A stretch of DNA of 12,582 nucleotides, from positions 1-12,582 of the forward strand of contig CALAVG010000278.1 in assembly GCA_937892275.1 (NCBI GenBank). The letters are read 5' to 3'. This stretch comes from an uncultured Methanomicrobiales archaeon (GTDB lineage: Archaea > Thermoplasmatota > Thermoplasmata > Methanomassiliicoccales > Methanomethylophilaceae). Below, piece after piece: positions 11,345 to 12,582 of this stretch; the stretch's first letter is position 1; each line of letters begins with the position of its first letter. Under the pieces are notes generated by a model that made no database searches, was not told the origin of the DNA, and saw only the letters and a program-made list of their open reading frames with translations. The translations under genes were made by a program, and so were the position numbers.

Positions 11345-12326
11345 ATCGGTTCCTCTTCTTGCCCAATTTCGGCATCTTATCCTCGGAATACTCCTCTTGG
11401 AACTTCTCAAGCACCTCTGGGTGCCTCTCGAAGTACTTCTTGGCGTTGATGCTTATCCTTATGTTGATGACCAGGATGGATAGCAATACCAACGAGATTC
11501 CCAGGATATCCGTGAGGCCTAGATCCTCTCCGAAGGCTATGGCGCCGATGACCGTTGCGGATGCGACCTCGAGCATGGACACGATGGAGATTATCGTCGG
11601 GGACAGATACTTGGCACTCCACGCATCGAAGAACATCGGGATCAGCGAAGCGATGACTCCCAATCCGAACAGGATTGGGATCACGTCCGGATGGAACATC
11701 GTATCGATAACCAGGTTATGGTTGATGAAAGGCAGCGCTACGATATCCGCTAATAAGGAGCAATAGAACAGATAGATCGCCGGGTGATATCCCCTCTTGA
11801 AGCTGAATGTACCCCCTAGGATGTATATCGCGATGCACAGACCGGAGATCAATGCCGCCACGATACCCATCGATTCGATGTTGCCCGTGGCGAATGTACT
11901 GCCGGTGATCAATGTGCATCCGACGAATCCTGCCAATACTGCAATGATCTTCTTCCCGTCGATCCTCTCCTTGAACAGGAACAGCGAGAGGATGATTATG
12001 TAGAACGGGAACATCATCTGAAGGATCGATGCGAGGGCCAGGGGGATGTTTCCCATGGAATAGACGAAACATATGTCCGCGAAGAGCTTGAACATTCCGA
12101 ACGAGAAGAAGAACAGCAGATCCCTGGGTCCCACCTTGAGGGATTCCCTGTCGACTATCAGCAATATGGGCAGCAGGACCAGGGATGTGATGAATAGACG
12201 CGCGAAGGCTATGTCGAGGGGATTGTACCCCAGATCCTCGAGCTGACGGGTGAACAGACCGATGGTACCGTACATCATGTTGCCCATTCCGAGGACCAGA
12301 AGGGCATGTCTCTTGTTCACCTCCAA
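11271..12326 (-). CDS. EamA / drug-metabolite transporter (DMT) superfamily permease
   Basis: A 351-residue integral membrane protein with about ten helices in two EamA repeats (roughly 8-140 and 150-292). The first repeat starts GMGNMMYGTIGLFTRQLEDLG and contains PLALASILQMMFPFYIIILSLFLFKERI, the usual helix-4 region. The second contains LSPTIISIVSMLEVASATVIGAIAFGEDL. DMT permeases export or import small metabolites; the substrate cannot be predicted. The start is either TTG 12326 (upstream GGGTGAT) or GTG 12320; no in-frame ATG lies near. A perfect GGAGGTGA overlaps these codons and fits neither well. After the last helix there is a long cytoplasmic tail whose final 24 residues (Arg-rich, SLCRLSHRRLSPRRG) are encoded antisense to the DUF2240 gene, perhaps from loss of an earlier stop. 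Confidence 0.88.
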   Translation of the reverse strand: MEVNKRHALLVLGMGNMMYGTIGLFTRQLEDLGYNPLDIAFARLFITSLVLLPILLIVDRESLKVGPRDLLFFFSFGMFKLFADICFVYSMGNIPLALASILQMMFPFYIIILSLFLFKERIDGKKIIAVLAGFVGCTLITGSTFATGNIESMGIVAALISGLCIAIYILGGTFSFKRGYHPAIYLFYCSLLADIVALPFINHNLVIDTMFHPDVIPILFGLGVIASLIPMFFDAWSAKYLSPTIISIVSMLEVASATVIGAIAFGEDLGLTDILGISLVLLSILVINIRISINAKKYFERHPEVLEKFQEEYSEDKMPKLGKKRNRFSSLCRLSHRRLSPRRGKCPRLYP

Positions 12327-12446
12327 CCTATCACCCGCCAGTCGACTAGCCGATAGAAGCGACCTTTGACGAATAAATGATAGTTAATGGTGTTAAAATA
12401 ATTTCTAGATAGGATCGAAGGGACCTTGCAGGACAAAAAGGATCTT

Positions 12447-12483
12447 GAAAAGGAAAACTGGCATATACAAACACATATGCCAG
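12447..12483 (-). terminator. Terminator of the partial right-edge gene
   Basis: On the minus strand CTGGCATAT-(8)-ATATGCCAG is a perfect 9-bp stem (12483-12475 with 12466-12458), followed by TTTTCCTTTTC. Stem plus T-run lies 20 bases after the stop of the right-edge gene. The remaining gap 12327-12446 is AT-rich and should hold the EamA promoter (CATTTATTC on the minus strand near 12375-12383); I see nothing else in it. Confidence 0.7.
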
Positions 12484-12502
12484 ATGATTGATTTTAAGAG
12501 GT

Positions 12503-12582
12503 TCACTCCTTCTTGATGAAGTTGCCGAGGGTCATCTTGTTGTTGCCGTTACCACCGCCGACTGTCACACCGGATTTGACGG
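12503..12582 (-). CDS. C-terminal fragment of unknown protein
   Basis: The minus strand is open from the window edge to TGA 12503-12505, giving 25 codons that end VKSGVTVGGGNGNN, KMTLGNFIKKE. The Gly/Asn-rich turn followed by a short amphipathic end is not enough to assign a family. A good terminator hairpin follows, which supports a real gene end. The rest of the gene lies beyond the window. Confidence 0.55.
   Translation of the reverse strand, partial: VKSGVTVGGGNGNNKMTLGNFIKKE

Overview
The window looks like chromosomal DNA of a euryarchaeon. It encodes a three-OB-fold archaeal RPA with a C3H zinc finger and its RPA-associated partner, the archaeal-type purine enzyme PurP, the RNA polymerase subunit Rpo6 (K), ribosomal protein uS2 and a DUF2240 protein. 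Promoters look archaeal: TATA boxes about 25 bases before the expected RNA start, with several apparently leaderless genes. Gene content and style suggest a Thermoplasmatota / Methanomassiliicoccales-type methanogen; this is inference, since no rRNA or methanogenesis gene is visible. Bases 1-23 are not biological: they match the 3' part of the Illumina TruSeq read-1 adapter, so the window starts at a contaminated contig edge.

Layout. 24-1250 is accessory DNA: the tail of an unknown gene, a 173-residue unknown protein, a decayed 33-bp tandem repeat, a 58-residue ORF and an AT-rich operator-like promoter. 1253-2656 is a DUF4143-type AAA ATPase, convergent with a class I aminotransferase (2680-3834, minus). 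3835-4200 holds a 29-codon ORF with a perfect Shine-Dalgarno and three back-to-back hairpins. A small helix-turn-helix protein (4201-4488) meets purP (4489-5562, minus) stop to stop with no spacer. 5563-5906 carries a minus-strand foldable RNA with two mutually exclusive stems and a terminator-like hairpin, upstream of purP. 5907-8137 is the RPA operon (rpa plus RPA-associated protein, ATGA overlap).

8138-9113 has no convincing protein gene. Its main content is a candidate ~620-nt minus-strand structured RNA (about 8212-8829). The ends pair by a 13-bp helix, a second long-range helix stacks on it, and there are UUCG and GNRA tetraloop hairpins, an internally duplicated two-hairpin module and a tRNA-like cloverleaf with a canonical T-arm. 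A TATA box lies at the right distance upstream. I could not assign it to RNase P, SRP, rRNA or tRNA, and it is the best candidate here for something undescribed.

9114-9941 (minus) is the rpoK-rpsB operon, ending in a strong terminator. 10053-10729 (minus) is a pair of overlapping small multidrug resistance (SMR) genes, probably a heterodimeric exporter. 10829-11344 is a DUF2240 protein, whose 3' end overlaps by 74 bp a convergent EamA/DMT transporter (11271-12326, minus). The window ends in the last 25 codons of an unknown minus-strand gene with a good terminator.

The housekeeping genes (replication, transcription, translation, purine synthesis) form short operons. The accessory and RNA elements lie at the left edge and in the three long intergenic gaps.
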